NCBI RefSeq assembly: GCF_003590875.1
Contig: NZ_QYUN01000002.1
Location: 2,542,001 to 2,606,000, forward strand
DNA length: 64,000 nt
Reading direction: 5' to 3'
Origin: Noviherbaspirillum cavernae
GTDB taxonomy: Bacteria; Pseudomonadota; Gammaproteobacteria; Burkholderiales; Burkholderiaceae_D
The notes below the pieces were generated by a model, which was not told the DNA's origin, made no database searches, and saw only the letters and a list, made by a program, of their open reading frames with translations. The translations under genes and the position numbers were made by a program. Below, piece after piece: positions 9,416 to 18,001 of this stretch. Position 1 is the stretch's first letter. Each line of letters begins with the position of its first letter.

Positions 9416-10915
9416 TCAGATATCGAAGCTGATGCCCTGCGCCAGCGGCAGCGCACGGCTGTAATTGATGGTATTGGTGGCGCGCCGCATGTAGGCCTTC
9501 CACGCATCCGAGCCGGACTCGCGCCCGCCGCCGGTTTCCTTTTCGCCGCCGAATGCGCCGCCGATTTCCGCGCCACTGGGCCCGATGTTGACGTTGGCAA
9601 TGCCGCAATCGCTGCCGACGGAAGACATGAACACTTCCGCCTCGCGCATGTCGCTCGTGAAGATGCTCGATGACAGTCCCTGCGGCACGGCGTTGTGCCA
9701 TTCGATCGCCTGCTCCAGCATCCGGTAGCGCACCACATAGAGGATGGGCGCGAAGGTTTCATGATGCATGACGCCGGTCTGGGCCGGCATTTCGACCAGT
9801 GCCGGGCGCACATAGTGGCCGCCGCCCGCGATCTCGATCCGCTCGCCGCCATGCACCGTGCCGCCTTCGGCATGGGCGTGTGCAAGCGCTTCCTGCATCG
9901 CATCGAATGCATGCGCGTCGATCAAGGGCCCCACCAGCGTGCCCTGCTCAAGCGGATTGCCGACCGCCAGCGAGGCATACGCTTTCTTCAGCCGCGGCAG
10001 CAGGCTGTCGTAGATATCCTCCTGCACGAACAGACGGCGCAGCGAGGTGCAGCGCTGGCCGGCGGTGCCGACCGCGGAGAACACGATGGCACGTATCGCC
10101 AGCTCCAGATCGGCGCTTGGCGCGACGATCATGCCGTTGTTGCCGCCCAGTTCCAGAATCGCGCGCGCCAATCGGCGGGCGCACGCCTGTGCGACGGCGC
10201 GTCCCATGCGCGTGCTGCCGGTGGCGCTGACCAGCGCCACGTGCGCATCGTCGACCAGCGCGCGGCCGCATTCCTGACCGCCGATCAGGTGTTGCGACAA
10301 GCCCTGCGGCGCATCGCTGCCGAATCGGGTCATGGCCTTGTCGAACAAGGCTTGCACCGCGATGGCCGTCAGCGGCGTTTTCTCGGACGGCTTCCACACC
10401 ACGCTGTTGCCGCACACGAAGGCGAGCGCCGCGTTCCACGACCACACCGCAACCGGAAAATTGAAGGCTGAAATCACGCCGATGACACCGAGCGGATGCC
10501 ACGTCTCCATCATTCGGTGGCCGGGACGCTCGGACGCAATGGTCAAGCCGTACAACTGGCGCGACAGGCCGACGGCGAAGTCGCAGATGTCGATCATCTC
10601 CTGCACTTCGCCCATCCCTTCCTGCAGGATCTTGCCGCTTTCGATCGTCACCAGCCGACCGAGGTCCGCCTTGTGCGCACGCAGTTCTTCCGCGAACAGC
10701 CGGATCAGCTCGCCGCGTCTCGGTGCGGGGACCGTCCGCCATTGCCTGAATGCGCGTTCGGCCTGCGCAATCCTGTCCGCAACGTCTGCCGCGGTATCAG
10801 CGCGCAGCTGCGTCAGCGTTTCGCCGGTGATCGGCGTCACACTGGCGAGGTCGCCGCCCTGATACTGCGTCAGATCGGCACCCAGCGTGCCGAGCAAGCT
10901 TGTGATGTTTTCCAT
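9416..10915 (-). CDS. amaB: ALDH7-family aldehyde dehydrogenase (piperideine-6-carboxylate / aminoadipate semialdehyde type)
   Basis: A 499-residue NAD(P)-dependent dehydrogenase resembling ALDH7A1/AmaB, which oxidise alpha-aminoadipate semialdehyde (in equilibrium with piperideine-6-carboxylate) in lysine and pipecolate breakdown. The catalytic Cys289 lies in GQRCTSLRRL and the general base Glu255 in LELGGNNG. The NAD-site TGSTRMGR and an SGAEIGGAFGGEKETGGGRE stretch near the C-terminus are typical of this subfamily. The start is supported by GGAGGGG just upstream; an in-frame frame 99 bp longer lacks a site. No other lysine-degradation gene is adjacent, so the pathway assignment rests on family resemblance. 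Confidence 0.85.
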   Translation of the reverse strand: MENITSLLGTLGADLTQYQGGDLASVTPITGETLTQLRADTAADVADRIAQAERAFRQWRTVPAPRRGELIRLFAEELRAHKADLGRLVTIESGKILQEGMGEVQEMIDICDFAVGLSRQLYGLTIASERPGHRMMETWHPLGVIGVISAFNFPVAVWSWNAALAFVCGNSVVWKPSEKTPLTAIAVQALFDKAMTRFGSDAPQGLSQHLIGGQECGRALVDDAHVALVSATGSTRMGRAVAQACARRLARAILELGGNNGMIVAPSADLELAIRAIVFSAVGTAGQRCTSLRRLFVQEDIYDSLLPRLKKAYASLAVGNPLEQGTLVGPLIDAHAFDAMQEALAHAHAEGGTVHGGERIEIAGGGHYVRPALVEMPAQTGVMHHETFAPILYVVRYRMLEQAIEWHNAVPQGLSSSIFTSDMREAEVFMSSVGSDCGIANVNIGPSGAEIGGAFGGEKETGGGRESGSDAWKAYMRRATNTINYSRALPLAQGISFDI

Positions 10916-11077
10916 GAAGCCCCCTCCATGTCGATTTCCCGTCCGGCCTTCTTTGGGATTGCATGCGCGGTGCGCGCAAGACATGAAGCGAGTCACCAGC
11001 CGCGCCTGCTTCACCGATCCCCCTCCTTGTCAGCTTATCCTGAAAATTGGAGGATCGGTAATGAGGCACGGCAACGG

Positions 11078-11260
11078 TCAATTTATCCACGAATGAAAGA
11101 TCCTTTCATTCTCCTCGTAATAGCCACGGGTATCGGCTTGCGTCGGATCCATGCCGCCGCTGGCGGAATATCCCGTGGAGTACCCCGACGTGTTCATGGT
11201 TCCCATGCTGGAGCAAGCCGTGAGCAAAGCGATTGCGCTGGCAATGACAAGAGTTTTCAT
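11078..11260 (-). CDS. small lipoprotein with LTAC lipobox
   Basis: A 60-residue lipoprotein. The signal sequence MKTLVIASAIALLTAC ends in a lipobox with Cys16, followed by a short Ser/Gly/Met/Thr-rich region. GGAGGTG sits upstream of the ATG. It resembles the lipoprotein at 50606-50797 (C-S-S-M-G start to the mature part). The function is unknown; tiny lipoproteins like this are common in Burkholderiales envelopes. Confidence 0.75.
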   Translation of the reverse strand: MKTLVIASAIALLTACSSMGTMNTSGYSTGYSASGGMDPTQADTRGYYEENERIFHSWIN

Positions 11261-11553
11261 TTCACACCTCCGGAACGCCTCTGCTGCGAGACGAAAAACA
11301 AAAAACCACTATAGACAGCACGCTCCGGCAACGCTGCCGGAATCCGGCTATCGATGATGCGCCGCAAAATATCGTCAAGGCCTTCTTGACTTGTCTCGAT
11401 GCAAGCCGCCACAGGGAACCCGCGCCGGCAACTTTCTGCTGCGGCAATTCATTTACGCTGCATCAAAGACCGTTCTCGCCGCGCACAAACGCCGTGCAGG
11501 GCAAGTCAATGCCATGTCACCATGCTCGTTCGAACGAAGAGCGCGGATGCAAA
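11261..11553. other. divergent region between lipoprotein and PbpG-like gene
   Basis: About 290 bp containing the promoters of the minus-strand lipoprotein and the plus-strand peptidase. Open readings upstream of 11554 continue the peptidase frame but have no export signal or ribosome binding site. Nothing else was seen. Confidence 0.4.
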
Positions 11554-12744
11554 ATGCCATTCATGCCCATCCTGTTGCTGCCGGCGTTGAAAAACTTACT
11601 TGCAAGAGCTCCCGCATGGGCGGGCAAGACAATGTTGGGCAGTTTCGTTTCCCTTCTGCTGCTGGCCTGCCTCATGCCCGATGCGGCGGCGCGCGAGCGG
11701 AAAGCGGGCGCATCGCAGAATGCACAGAAGGAAGTCACGAAGAAAGCGCACGCCAGGCAAAAGGGAAATGCCGCATCGCCCGGCGCAAAGGCAGCATCCG
11801 CGCGCGGCAAGAACAGGCACGCCGCCGATGGCCGCACACGCGTGGTGAAGAAGTTCATCACCGTGCATGGCCGGCGCAAGCTCGTGTTTCAGCGCGTGGC
11901 ATTCCGCCCCCTGCCGCCGCCCGTACCGACCGTCGGCGATCTGGCCGGACTGGGCGCCACGCCCGATCCGCTCATGCTGCAATCCAACGTCGCCTATGTG
12001 GTGGACGCGTCGAGCAGCGATGTACTCTTTGAAAAGAACGCCGCCGTCGCCCTGCCGATCGCATCGATCACGAAGCTGATGACCGGCCTGATCGTGATGG
12101 AGTCGGGCCAGAACATGGATGAGGTGCTGGAGATCACGGATGACGATATCGACAAGGTGAGAAACTCGTCGTCCAAACTGCAACCGGGCGCGAGCTTGAC
12201 GCGCGCCGACATGCTGCACATCGCCTTGATGAGTTCCGAGAACCGCGCCGCGTCCGCACTCGGCAGGAACCATCCTGGCGGCACGGCGGCTTTCGTCGCG
12301 GCGATGAACGCGAAAGCCGGGGCGCTCGGCATGAGCGAAACGCGCTACGTCGACGCGACCGGGCTTTCCGATGGAAACGTGGCAAGCGCACGCGACTTGG
12401 CAAAGCTCGTGATCGCGGCCCTCGCGCATCCCATGCTGGCGCTCTATTCGATCGATAGCCGGTATGCAGTCGATACCGGCGAAAGAATCCTGCAATATGT
12501 CAATTCCAATCGACTCGTGAGCAATCTCGACTGGCAGATCGGATTGCAGAAAACAGGCTTCATCAACGAATCCGGCCGCTGCCTGGTGATGCACGTCAAC
12601 ATCCGCGATCGTCCGATCGTGATGGTGTTTCTCGATTCCAAGCGCCGACATGCGCGCTTCGCGGATGCCGATCGGCTGCGGCAATGGGTGCATGAAAAAA
12701 TCGCGCCCGATGCGCACTTTTCCGAATTGCCACTGGTCGAATAA
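11554..12744 (+). CDS. pbpG: D-alanyl-D-alanine endopeptidase (PBP7/PbpG type)
   Basis: A periplasmic S11-family peptidase, likely cutting D-Ala-mDAP cross-links in peptidoglycan. All three motifs are visible: S171-I-T-K174 (catalytic Ser in SxxK), S228-E-N230 and a K-T-G in LQKTGF. The N-terminus has a hydrophobic export segment (about 27-46), then a long Lys/Ala-rich basic linker (about 47-118) before the catalytic domain. This makes it longer (396 residues) than E. coli PbpG. Start 11554 is preferred; the internal ATG at 11632 would remove the positively charged signal region. No operon partner is present. Confidence 0.87.
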   Translation: MPFMPILLLPALKNLLARAPAWAGKTMLGSFVSLLLLACLMPDAAARERKAGASQNAQKEVTKKAHARQKGNAASPGAKAASARGKNRHAADGRTRVVKKFITVHGRRKLVFQRVAFRPLPPPVPTVGDLAGLGATPDPLMLQSNVAYVVDASSSDVLFEKNAAVALPIASITKLMTGLIVMESGQNMDEVLEITDDDIDKVRNSSSKLQPGASLTRADMLHIALMSSENRAASALGRNHPGGTAAFVAAMNAKAGALGMSETRYVDATGLSDGNVASARDLAKLVIAALAHPMLALYSIDSRYAVDTGERILQYVNSNRLVSNLDWQIGLQKTGFINESGRCLVMHVNIRDRPIVMVFLDSKRRHARFADADRLRQWVHEKIAPDAHFSELPLVE

Positions 12745-12957
12745 ACATGCGTTCCCGGCACGCAGTGTCCCGGCGCTTCAGCAGCACGGACGGAATCCGG
12801 CGGCGCAGCACGGTGTTGCGCCACAAAAAAATGCAAATCGTCACCAGCATGTGAACGCATACGAAGTTGCATTGATGCAAACACCGTCCCTGCACGAAGC
12901 CTCCCAAATGCATGTCGGCTATTCAGCATTGGTTCAACCCCATCGAGGAGCAATCAC
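12745..12957. other. intergenic region
   Basis: About 210 bp upstream of the small exported Lys/Ala protein. It holds that gene's promoter and a GAGGAG ribosome binding site next to the ATG. No terminator with a U-tract was seen for the peptidase gene. Confidence 0.35.
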
Positions 12958-13269
12958 ATGAGCAAGCTACTGATTTCACTGACGGGCGCACTGTTCGCCG
13001 TATCGATGAACATGACCGCGCTGGCCCAAACCGACGCTGCCAAGGCGGATTCGAAGGCGATGAAGGAACAGGCGGAAGGCGACTACAAGGCAGCCAAGGC
13101 AAAGAACAAGGGCGACTACGAAGCTGCCAAGGCCGAGTGCGACAAGTTGAGCGGTGCCCAGAAGAATACGTGCCAGAAAGATGCCAAGACGAAGAATGAC
13201 AAGGCTGACGCCGATGCGAAGGCTGCCCACACGAAGGCTGAGGCCGACGCAAAGGCGATGAAGAAATAG
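12958..13269 (+). CDS. small exported Ala/Lys/Asp-rich protein
   Basis: A 103-residue protein with a signal peptide (about 1-23, ending ALAQ) and a highly charged helical mature region. Repeated AKAxxKGDYEAAKAE-like units carry two cysteines (AECDKLSG and NTCQKDAK) that could form one disulfide. From memory, similar short secreted proteins with the C-D-x-L-S-G pattern are common in Burkholderiales. No function is known. GAGGAG precedes the ATG, and a terminator follows at 13322. Confidence 0.75.
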   Translation: MSKLLISLTGALFAVSMNMTALAQTDAAKADSKAMKEQAEGDYKAAKAKNKGDYEAAKAECDKLSGAQKNTCQKDAKTKNDKADADAKAAHTKAEADAKAMKK

Positions 13270-13321
13270 GTTTTACGTTTGCTGCCATGCGCTGACCGGC
13301 TTGGCAAGCAATCGTTCTGCA

Positions 13322-13362
13322 GCCGGCTTTCCCGGGCAAAATGCTCGCGAAAGCCGGTTTTT
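13322..13362 (+). terminator. Rho-independent terminator
   Basis: A 9-bp stem CCGGCTTTC / GAAAGCCGG separated by 17 nt and followed by TTTTT. It terminates the small exported protein gene. Confidence 0.8.
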
Positions 13363-13378
13363 CATGCGGCGACGATAT

Positions 13379-13414
13379 GGCAGGTGTCCCTTTTGAGGCA
13401 GGTGTCCCTTTTGA
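13379..13414 (+). repeat. perfect 18-bp tandem duplication
   Basis: GGCAGGTGTCCCTTTTGA occurs twice head to tail, about 100 bp upstream of the 13512 gene. It may be a slipped-strand duplication or a doubled binding site. Confidence 0.8.
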
Positions 13415-13511
13415 CAACGGCATCGCAAACGGTTGCCATCATTTGTTTCCAGGGGCTACCATGTCCGGGCAGAACATCAATAACGAACGTATCAAAACAA
13501 GGGAGGAAAGC

Positions 13512-13850
13512 ATGCATTCCATATCGGAATCGAAAAAAAACCATCTGTGGCGCAAGGTCGTCTGGCACACCGATCCCGAAGATGCGCCGCTCGGCCCCTA
13601 CCATTCGGTCGAGGTGTACTGCTGCGAGGAATCGAATGGCTATGCGGTGTGGTATGTACGCCGCCTCGCCATGGACGACAAGCGCGGCGCGGAGCATGTG
13701 GAGAACGGCGACTATCTGCTCAACTATTATTCAAAGCATGACCGCGACGCCGCCATCGAGCGCGCCGTGCTGGCCGCCAACAGCGACACATCGGCAGAGG
13801 GATTGATCATTGCGCTGGACAAGCTGGCGGCGGCGGCGCAGAAGGTGTAG
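13512..13850 (+). CDS. conserved-looking hypothetical protein, 112 aa
   Basis: A soluble 112-residue protein with no signal peptide or membrane segment. Composition and codon use look like a real gene and GGGAGGAAAGC precedes the ATG. It contains aromatic and acidic stretches (KVVWHTDPEDAPLGPYHSVEVY) and a Cys pair at VYCCEESNG. I recognise no family. It is convergent with srkA (11 bp between stops). Start 13512 was chosen by the ribosome binding site; a 57-codon upstream extension exists but is unlikely. Confidence 0.65.
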   Translation: MHSISESKKNHLWRKVVWHTDPEDAPLGPYHSVEVYCCEESNGYAVWYVRRLAMDDKRGAEHVENGDYLLNYYSKHDRDAAIERAVLAANSDTSAEGLIIALDKLAAAAQKV

Positions 13851-13861
13851 TCAGAATGTGA

Positions 13862-14863
13862 TCAGGCCGGCCACAAGGGCGGCTCCTGCATCAGCGCGAT
13901 CTGCTCGCGCAACTCTAGAATGCGGTCCTGCCAGTAGCGTTGCGTGCCAAACCACGGAAACGCCGCCGGAAACGCCGGATCGTCCCAGCGCCGCGCGATC
14001 CAGGCGGCGTAATGAATGAGGCGCAGGGTGCGCAGCGCCTCGATCAAATGCAGCTCGCGCGCATCGAAGTCGAAGAAATCCTCATAGCCCGCCAGCAAGT
14101 CCGCCAGCTGGCGCGACATGTCGGCCCGCTCGCCCGACAGCAGCATCCACAGATCCTGAATCGGCGGGCCCATGCGGCTGTCGTCGAAATCGACAAAATG
14201 CGGGCCGTGATCGGTCCACAGCACATTGCCGCCATGGCAGTCGCCATGCAGGCGAATCTGCCGCACCTCTCCGGCACGATCGAAACAGCGGCGCACACCA
14301 TCCAGCGCCTGCGCCACCACGCTGCGGTATGCCTCGCTCAAGTCCTGTGGCAGAAAGCCGTTCAACAGCAAATAGTTGCTCGGCTCCTCGCCGAAGCTGG
14401 CCAGATCGATGGTCGGGCGCGCCTGAAACGGCTGCATTGCACCGACCGCGTGGATGCGGCCGATGAAGCGACCGATCCATTCCAGCGTCTTGCTGTCATC
14501 GAGTTCCGGCGCACGGCCGCCCTGCCTCGGGAATACGGCAAAACGAAAGCCGGCGAACCGGTTCAGGGTTTCACCTTCGGTCAGCGGCATGGCCGGCACG
14601 GCCGGGATTTCCCGTTCGGCCAGCTGCTGCACGAACGCATGTTCCTCGAGGATGGCGGCATCGCTCCAGCGTTGCGGACGATAGAACTTCACCACCACCG
14701 GCGGCCCCTGCTCCATGCCGATCTGGTAGACGCGGTTTTCGTAACTGTTGAGCGCGAGCATGCGGCCATCGCTGTACAGGCCGACGCTTTCGAGCGCGTC
14801 GATCACGATGTCCGGCGTCAGGCCGGTGAAGTCGGCGGCGGGGGTCTGGGGCGTAGGAGTCAT
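13862..14863 (-). CDS. srkA: stress response serine/threonine kinase SrkA (YihE)
   Basis: A 333-residue aminoglycoside-phosphotransferase-fold kinase matching SrkA/YihE, which in E. coli protects against stress-induced cell death. Visible motifs are the nucleotide-binding Lys in VVVKFYRP (residue 59), the catalytic loop H206-G-D208-C-H-G-G-N213 and the metal-binding D225 in FVDFDD. The length fits the family. It is transcribed away from the UPF0149 gene, with the MITE-like element between the two starts. Confidence 0.92.
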   Translation of the reverse strand: MTPTPQTPAADFTGLTPDIVIDALESVGLYSDGRMLALNSYENRVYQIGMEQGPPVVVKFYRPQRWSDAAILEEHAFVQQLAEREIPAVPAMPLTEGETLNRFAGFRFAVFPRQGGRAPELDDSKTLEWIGRFIGRIHAVGAMQPFQARPTIDLASFGEEPSNYLLLNGFLPQDLSEAYRSVVAQALDGVRRCFDRAGEVRQIRLHGDCHGGNVLWTDHGPHFVDFDDSRMGPPIQDLWMLLSGERADMSRQLADLLAGYEDFFDFDARELHLIEALRTLRLIHYAAWIARRWDDPAFPAAFPWFGTQRYWQDRILELREQIALMQEPPLWPA

Positions 14864-14921
14864 GCCGTCATTGTACGAGGCAAGCCACCGTCACGGGGGA
14901 CGGCCTATCGCGCTACACTAG

Positions 14922-15076
14922 CGTCCTGAATTCGAAATTCGCTGCATAAAAGATGACGAGAATCGCGCCGATACCGCGTCAAAAATGCTCGCAAGGCCTC
15001 GGCCTTGCTGCGCTTTTTTCCTTGTCTCGTCGCGATTTCATCACTTTTATTTGCAACGAATTTCAAACTCAGGACA
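14922..15076 (+). mobile_element. 155-bp MITE-like element, copy A
   Basis: An element with ~40-bp imperfect terminal inverted repeats. The left end runs GTCCTGAATTCGAAATTCG; the right end reverse-complements to GTCCTGAGTTTGAAATTCG. It is flanked on both sides by CTAG, consistent with a 4-bp target duplication. The centre has a GC-rich hairpin (GCAAGGC-CTCG-GCCTTGC). A second copy of the same length lies inverted at 57840-57994 with about six differences. It has no transposase. It fills the gap between the srkA and UPF0149 starts, so it may alter either promoter. Confidence 0.8.
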
Positions 15077-15112
15077 CTAGCGACCTCGCATCCCTTCATC
15101 ACTTTTACTCTC

Positions 15113-15808
15113 ATGCATCTCGACGAACCGCTTTCCGACAAGGAATTTACCGAACTCGACCAGTTCCTGCTCTCCGACCGCTGTGCCGACGACGGCATGA
15201 CGATGGATTCGCTGCACGGCTATCTCACCGCGCTCGTGATCGGCCCGGAAGAAGTCCTGATGGCGGAATGGCTGCCGCTGGTGTGGGGCTCGTTCGCCGA
15301 AGAAGGCCCGAAGTTCAAGAACGAGAAGGAAGCGCAGCGCATCACCGGCCTCATCGCGCGCTACATGAACGAAGTCGCGATCACCTTCGAAGTCGCGCCG
15401 AAGGAATTCGAACCGCTGTTCTGCGAACGCGAATGGGAGGAACGCACTCTGCTCGACGGCGACGGCTGGGCGTGGGGCTTCTGGGAAGGCATGAACCTGC
15501 GCGCCGAGGCATGGGAGCCGATCTGGTCATCCAACATCGCCGAACTGGTGCGCCCGATCTACCTGCTGGGCGCGGACGAAGTGGAAGAGGAAGAAGCCGC
15601 ACTGACCGAAGACCCGGTCAAGCGCAGCAAGCTCGCCATCGAGATGGAAGCCGCGATCCCCGAGATCCGCAAGTTCTGGCTGCCGCACCGCAAATCCGCC
15701 GTCGCGCAGGTGCAGCGCGACGCGCCCAAGGTCGGCCGCAACGACCCCTGCCCTTGCGGCAGCGGGAAGAAGTACAAGAAGTGCTGCGGGGCGGATCAGG
15801 CGGAGTAG
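15113..15808 (+). CDS. UPF0149 (YecA-like) protein with SEC-C zinc motif
   Basis: A 231-residue cytoplasmic protein. The N-terminal helical UPF0149 domain (about 1-180) carries the family features LDQFLLSDR and a G-Y-L-x-A-L stretch. The C-terminal SEC-C motif is [16 protein letters not shown], a zinc-binding tail shared with SecA and YecA. E. coli YecA associates with SecA and ribosomes, so a link to export is plausible. The ATG at 15113 has no clear Shine-Dalgarno; the frame extends upstream into the MITE copy, which is not counted as coding. Confidence 0.85.
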   Translation: MHLDEPLSDKEFTELDQFLLSDRCADDGMTMDSLHGYLTALVIGPEEVLMAEWLPLVWGSFAEEGPKFKNEKEAQRITGLIARYMNEVAITFEVAPKEFEPLFCEREWEERTLLDGDGWAWGFWEGMNLRAEAWEPIWSSNIAELVRPIYLLGADEVEEEEAALTEDPVKRSKLAIEMEAAIPEIRKFWLPHRKSAVAQVQRDAPKVGRNDPCPCGSGKKYKKCCGADQAE

Positions 15809-15940
15809 TGAAAGGCAGCCGCTGTATCGCGTGACCCGGTACGGACTGGCCGGTCACCAATTGCAATGTTCAGCTGTCACTCAACGAATTGCCGGGTGGT
15901 GAGAGACGCGGCTTCTTGTTCGTGGAAGATCCCCCTGTAT

Positions 15941-16183
15941 TCAGTTGAGGTATCGCGGGTCCGGATTTTCTCTTGCTCTCCCGTCGAACGGCAATGTCAA
16001 CAAGCTCTTCAATTCTTCAATATCAGTGTTCGCCGCATCGTCGTCGTCGGCATTTTCAAACAAGCTGTCTTGGGATGCGTCGACTCCTTCAAATAGCGTC
16101 ATAAACGCTGCCAATTTTTTCGCAATGCTGTCGTCACGGCCATCCACGTCAGCCTGGGCAAAATCCAATTCATCTTCCAGCAA
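15941..16183 (-). CDS. doubtful acidic ORF, possibly a gene fragment
   Basis: An 80-codon minus-strand frame with protein-like acidic composition (F-E-N-A-D-D-D-D-A-A-N run). It opens with TTG, not ATG, and the frame runs on upstream without any ATG or ribosome binding site before it loses protein character. It may be the 3' remnant of a broken gene or chance. No family recognised. Confidence 0.3.
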   Translation of the reverse strand: MLEDELDFAQADVDGRDDSIAKKLAAFMTLFEGVDASQDSLFENADDDDAANTDIEELKSLLTLPFDGRARENPDPRYLN

Positions 16184-16625
16184 TTCCGAATTGTCGAACG
16201 CTTGAACACTGAGAATGCGAACCGTGCGCTCGCCGCACGGTGGCGCGGCTCCATGACAGCAAAGCTTGATCAGCCAGGGACGCTGTCAGATTCGCCCGAT
16301 GAATGCACCGGCGAGGTTATTGCGAAGAGCGCGTGGAGGATTGGAACGACGATCGTTGCCCGTCCGCTGTTAGCGGAGACGCAATGACTCGGTGGCACGG
16401 TCGCCGACTGGCGATTGACGACATGGCGCGGTATCGCAGTGAGCTGCCTTGGAAAAAAGGGGAAGGAAAAGAACGGCACATGCAACGCACGCATGAGGGA
16501 ATATCCCGTGCACGGTGCGGATGAATTACGGCAGCGTTGTCCAATCCGCACACGGCATGAACGAACGGAAACGCTGCAATTCATGACGCCGTGCCGGATG
16601 CGGTGAAGGCACGGCGCGGCACTCT
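16184..16625. other. intergenic region without supported gene
   Basis: Together with 15809-15940 this leaves a gene-poor stretch of about 800 bp. Base composition is more mixed and less GC-rich than the neighbouring genes. Short frames on both strands lack start signals. Nothing recognisable was seen. Confidence 0.4.
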
Positions 16626-17150
16626 CTACAACTGCGGTGCCACCGACACGCGCAGCCTGACGCGCTCGCCCGGGTCATAGGGCATGACGCTGGTATAGGT
16701 ACGGCCGTGGTATTCGTAGGTGACGGCGTAGCCGTTGGTGCGCGATTGCCAGTTGTCGACGGTGCGGCAGTGACGCACCGGCTGTTCGGTGACGACTTCG
16801 GGCTGATTTTGATTGTTTTCCATGCGGTCGCCGACAATTGCGCCAGCGATCGCACCCGCGGCGGTCGCTGCGGTACGGCCGTTACCGCCGCCGACCTGAT
16901 TGCCGAGGATGCCGCCGGCGATGCCGCCGATGATCGAGCCGCCCATGCCGCGCGCCTGGCGCGGCTGCTGCACCGGCGCATACTCGGTACGGCATTCCTG
17001 CCGCGGGCTGTTGAACTGTTCCACCTGCGGCGTGACGTTGACCACGCGGCCATAGTCGTCGTAATCCGCCGCAGCGGCTGCCGTGGCGGCTCCCATGCAC
17101 AACAGCGCAAGTACTGCCTTTGACTGCGCCGCCCTCGATTGCCTCTTCAT
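16626..17150 (-). CDS. exported glycine-zipper 2TM protein
   Basis: A 174-residue envelope protein. A signal peptide (about 1-28) is followed by a glycine-zipper region (about 70-105) in which G-x-x-x-G spacing recurs twice, as in 17-kDa surface-antigen/YmgG-like proteins. A C-terminal domain with R-H-C-R-T-V and Y-E-Y-H-G-R-T-Y motifs follows. A GGGAGG site stands before the chosen ATG; an ATG eight codons upstream is weaker. Such proteins sit in or under the outer membrane; the role is unknown. Confidence 0.8.
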   Translation of the reverse strand: MKRQSRAAQSKAVLALLCMGAATAAAAADYDDYGRVVNVTPQVEQFNSPRQECRTEYAPVQQPRQARGMGGSIIGGIAGGILGNQVGGGNGRTAATAAGAIAGAIVGDRMENNQNQPEVVTEQPVRHCRTVDNWQSRTNGYAVTYEYHGRTYTSVMPYDPGERVRLRVSVAPQL

Positions 17151-17371
17151 TTGCTGCCTCCCGTGATTTGCCATGATGAATTCATCATAGATTGATCAAC
17201 GCGAGAAACAGATTTCCGTCATACAAGGGAATGTAAATATATGTATCGAGAGCCATTGCCGGCGTGAAACCAGTTACATGTTGTTACATGCGATTGCGTC
17301 ATGCATTTGCTGCACGAAGCCGGCGAAACGATGGTGCTGCGATGGTTGCGTGTATGTCTGCGTATCGACGT

Positions 17372-17602
17372 CTATGTATCGGATTTGTTCTCTCTGACGC
17401 CGGAGCCGCGGCTCAACTGGATCAGGAGCGCGCCTTTCACCATCGACAGTGCGACGTTGCTGCCGAGACGGAATCCCTGCATCGCGGCGGCGTCCATCAG
17501 GGCCAGCACCTGGTCGTGCGTGAGGTTGCGGAAATCATTGCGCCCATATAGCCGGTTGCGGTTTTTCACATTGAGGTCTGCAATGATTTCTTCGGGGGTC
17601 AT
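17372..17602 (-). CDS. hypothetical 76-aa protein
   Basis: A small soluble protein starting MTPEEIIADLNVKNRNRLYG, with a helical N-terminal half and a more hydrophobic centre (LGSNVALSMVKGALLIQL). CTGGAG lies upstream of the ATG. Neighbouring small genes are on the same strand but not tightly linked. No family recognised. Confidence 0.6.
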   Translation of the reverse strand: MTPEEIIADLNVKNRNRLYGRNDFRNLTHDQVLALMDAAAMQGFRLGSNVALSMVKGALLIQLSRGSGVRENKSDT

Positions 17603-17797
17603 TGTGCGCTCCAGATGTCAAGCCGGCCGAGATGACGCTGCGCCAGTCGAGCTGTCTTGTTGATTGTGAGACAACATGCAGCCAAGCATGCCATCCGGGT
17701 GCATTGCCTTATTGTTGCGGCTCAAGTTTTTGCCACGATGGCGCGCATGTGCGCACCGGCCCGGCATCGATTGCCTGCCTTCGTGGCGCATTGCCGG

Positions 17798-18001
17798 TCA
17801 GGACGCGAATGCTTCTTCGGTCCGATAATCGTCGGCGCAGGCCTTGTTGCAGAAGCGGCGCACATTGTCCAGCGGCTGGTTGCAGTACCAGCATGCGCCT
17901 TTCGGCTTGAGGTCCGCGAAACTCGGCGTCGGCGCGCATTCCCCATCTCCCTTGCGACCTTTGATGGCAATGCGGTGTTCGGCGTGTTGCAGATGATTCA
18001 T
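17798..18001 (-). CDS. small protein with Cys4 zinc-binding motif
   Basis: A 67-residue protein whose C-terminal half has C-W-Y-C then C-N-K-A-C (CxxC-x9-CxxxC), a likely single zinc site of the MYND or zinc-ribbon type. Acidic residues follow (DDYRTEEAF). The first ATG is at 18001; the frame opens 12 codons earlier with TTG. No strong ribosome binding site was seen. The function is unknown. Confidence 0.55.
   Translation of the reverse strand: MNHLQHAEHRIAIKGRKGDGECAPTPSFADLKPKGACWYCNQPLDNVRRFCNKACADDYRTEEAFAS

Noticed and set aside
14905..15198. Open frames inside MITE copy A (and the equivalent in copy B)
   Set aside because: They lie within the inverted-repeat element and are translated repeat, not protein; similar frames appear wherever the element sits.
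16270..16584. A 104-codon minus-strand frame
   Set aside because: Cys/Pro/Ser-rich with no start signal or family resemblance.
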